A DNA stretch of 6,965 nucleotides from Syntrophaceae bacterium UBA5761 (GTDB lineage: Bacteria; Desulfobacterota; Syntrophia; Syntrophales; UBA4778): contig DIEZ01000059.1 in the NCBI GenBank assembly GCA_002418885.1, forward strand, positions 1 to 6,965, given 5' to 3'. Both the position numbers and the translations under genes were made by a program. Shown here piece after piece: positions 6,169-6,965 of this stretch; the stretch's first letter is position 1; each line of letters opens with the position of its first letter. The notes under the pieces were generated by a model. It searched no databases and was not told the DNA's origin. It worked only from the letters and a program-made list of their open reading frames with translations.

Positions 6169-6965
6169 ATGGCAGGAGACGACAGGCAGAAGGCGGTAGA
6201 GCTGGCGATCACTCAGATCGAACGGCAGTTCGGGAAGGGCTCCATCATGAGACTCGGGGGGAGCGAGGCTATAGCCGACATCCCCGCCATCCCCACAGGC
6301 TCTCTCAGCCTCGACATGGCCCTCGGCATCGGTGGCCTTCCCCGCGGCCGGGTAGTCGAGATCTTCGGGCCCGAGTCAGGCGGCAAGACTACCCTCGCCC
6401 TCCACGTGGTTTCCGAGGCCCAGAAGCGAAACGGGCTCGCCGCTTTCATCGACGCCGAACATGCCCTCGACGTCTCTTACGCCCGGCGGATCGGGGTCAA
6501 CACGGACGACCTCCTGATCTCGCAGCCCGACAGCGGCGAACAGGCCCTGGAGATAGCGGAAACGCTGGTGAGGAGCGGCGCCCTCGACGTGCTCGTGATC
6601 GACTCTGTGGCGGCCTTGGTCCCCCGGTCGGAACTTGAGGGCGACATGGGCGATGCCCAGATGGGCCTCCAGGCGAGACTTATGTCCCAGGCCCTGAGAA
6701 AACTCACCGGCAGCATCAGCAAGTCAAAAACGACGGTGATTTTCATCAATCAACTCAGGATGAAGATCGGCGTATTCATGGGAAACCCGGAAACCACGAC
6801 GGGCGGAAACGCCCTCAAGTTCTATTCCTCCATACGGCTGGACATCCGGAAGATTGCCTCCATCAAACAGGGTGAAAGCGTCATCGGCAACCGGACAAGG
6901 GTAAAAGTCGTCAAGAACAAGCTGGCCCCACCCTTCCGCGAGGCCGAATTCGACATCATCTTCGG
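6169..6965 (+). CDS. recA: Recombinase RecA, N-terminal part (3' truncated by window edge)
   Basis: The frame is open from ATG 6169 to the window end (265 complete codons of about 345). RecA is the cytoplasmic ATPase that forms filaments on single-stranded DNA, drives strand exchange and triggers self-cleavage of LexA and UmuD. Visible elements: the N-terminal helix with [15 protein letters not shown] (16-30), Walker [10 protein letters not shown] (67-75), DAEHALD with the catalytic glutamate (95-101), Walker [11 protein letters not shown] (141-150), loop L1 around [13 protein letters not shown] (154-166), and loop L2 (194-213) starting NQLRMKIG. Oddities: Walker A has Gly where E. coli has the second Ser, and L2 reads GVFMGNP where the usual order is GVMFGNP. 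The gene follows pgpA, cinA and thpR in the same orientation. A GAAC-N4-GTTC palindrome lies at codons 17-21. The C-terminal domain is outside the window. Confidence 0.97.
   Translation, partial: MAGDDRQKAVELAITQIERQFGKGSIMRLGGSEAIADIPAIPTGSLSLDMALGIGGLPRGRVVEIFGPESGGKTTLALHVVSEAQKRNGLAAFIDAEHALDVSYARRIGVNTDDLLISQPDSGEQALEIAETLVRSGALDVLVIDSVAALVPRSELEGDMGDAQMGLQARLMSQALRKLTGSISKSKTTVIFINQLRMKIGVFMGNPETTTGGNALKFYSSIRLDIRKIASIKQGESVIGNRTRVKVVKNKLAPPFREAEFDIIF
6218..6233. promoter_or_regulatory. Candidate intragenic SOS box inside recA
   Basis: TCGAAC-GGCA-GTTCGG has the same GAAC-N4-GTTC core and spacing as the operator at 3679-3698, and its CGAAC/GTTCG arms match the Gram-positive LexA box. 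A scan by eye for this 8-base core found only these two sites in the window. It lies 50 bases downstream of the recA ATG and encodes the conserved residues I-E-R-Q-F, so it may be chance codon use. No clear promoter is visible next to it. Confidence 0.4.

Overview
This GC-rich window is a compact DNA-repair and SOS neighbourhood of a bacterial chromosome. It holds seven genes with almost no non-coding DNA. The only notable intergenic space is an AT-rich stretch of about 120 bp around 3680-3797, between two divergent operons. Gene content and codon use look free-living and chromosomal, and I see no insertion sequences, tRNAs, rRNAs, CRISPR arrays or phage genes. The pgpA-cinA-thpR-recA order and the protein sequences suggest a Gram-negative lineage such as Desulfobacterota (former Deltaproteobacteria) or a neighbouring phylum. 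This is a low-confidence impression; no marker settles it.

Layout. (1) 2-1705, plus strand: the C-terminal two-thirds of a UvrA-family excinuclease ATPase, cut by the left edge. (2) 1763-3070 and 3076-3666, minus strand: a two-gene operon, transcribed right to left and convergent with uvrA. Its first gene is a self-cleaving LexA/UmuD-type repressor and its second a Y-family translesion polymerase. The promoter is a near-consensus TTGACA-N18-TATGAT, and a perfect 20-bp palindrome (core GAAC-N4-GTTC) fills its spacer, which is a textbook LexA operator arrangement. (3) 3798-6965, plus strand: pgpA (phosphatidylglycerophosphatase A), cinA (two-domain CinA/NMN deamidase), thpR (2',3'-cyclic RNA phosphodiesterase) and recA (cut by the right edge). 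These lie close together or overlap and probably form one transcription unit.

How they fit together (inference from family knowledge). DNA damage makes RecA filaments, which trigger self-cleavage of the LexA/UmuD-like protein at Ala-Gly. Cleavage frees its own promoter and raises the polymerase. The C-terminal fragment closely resembles UmuD', so the same cleavage could also supply a polymerase accessory factor. UvrA covers lesion recognition. CinA can recycle NMN, a by-product of NAD-dependent DNA ligase. A second GAAC-N4-GTTC palindrome lies inside the start of recA and is a candidate intragenic SOS box.

The points most worth a second look are the repressor/UmuD hybrid with its partner polymerase, the promoter in which operator and spacer coincide and which predicts a leaderless mRNA, the unusual UvrA (no room for the insertion domain, altered first ABC signature), the intragenic SOS-like box in recA, and a swapped Met-Phe pair in RecA loop L2.
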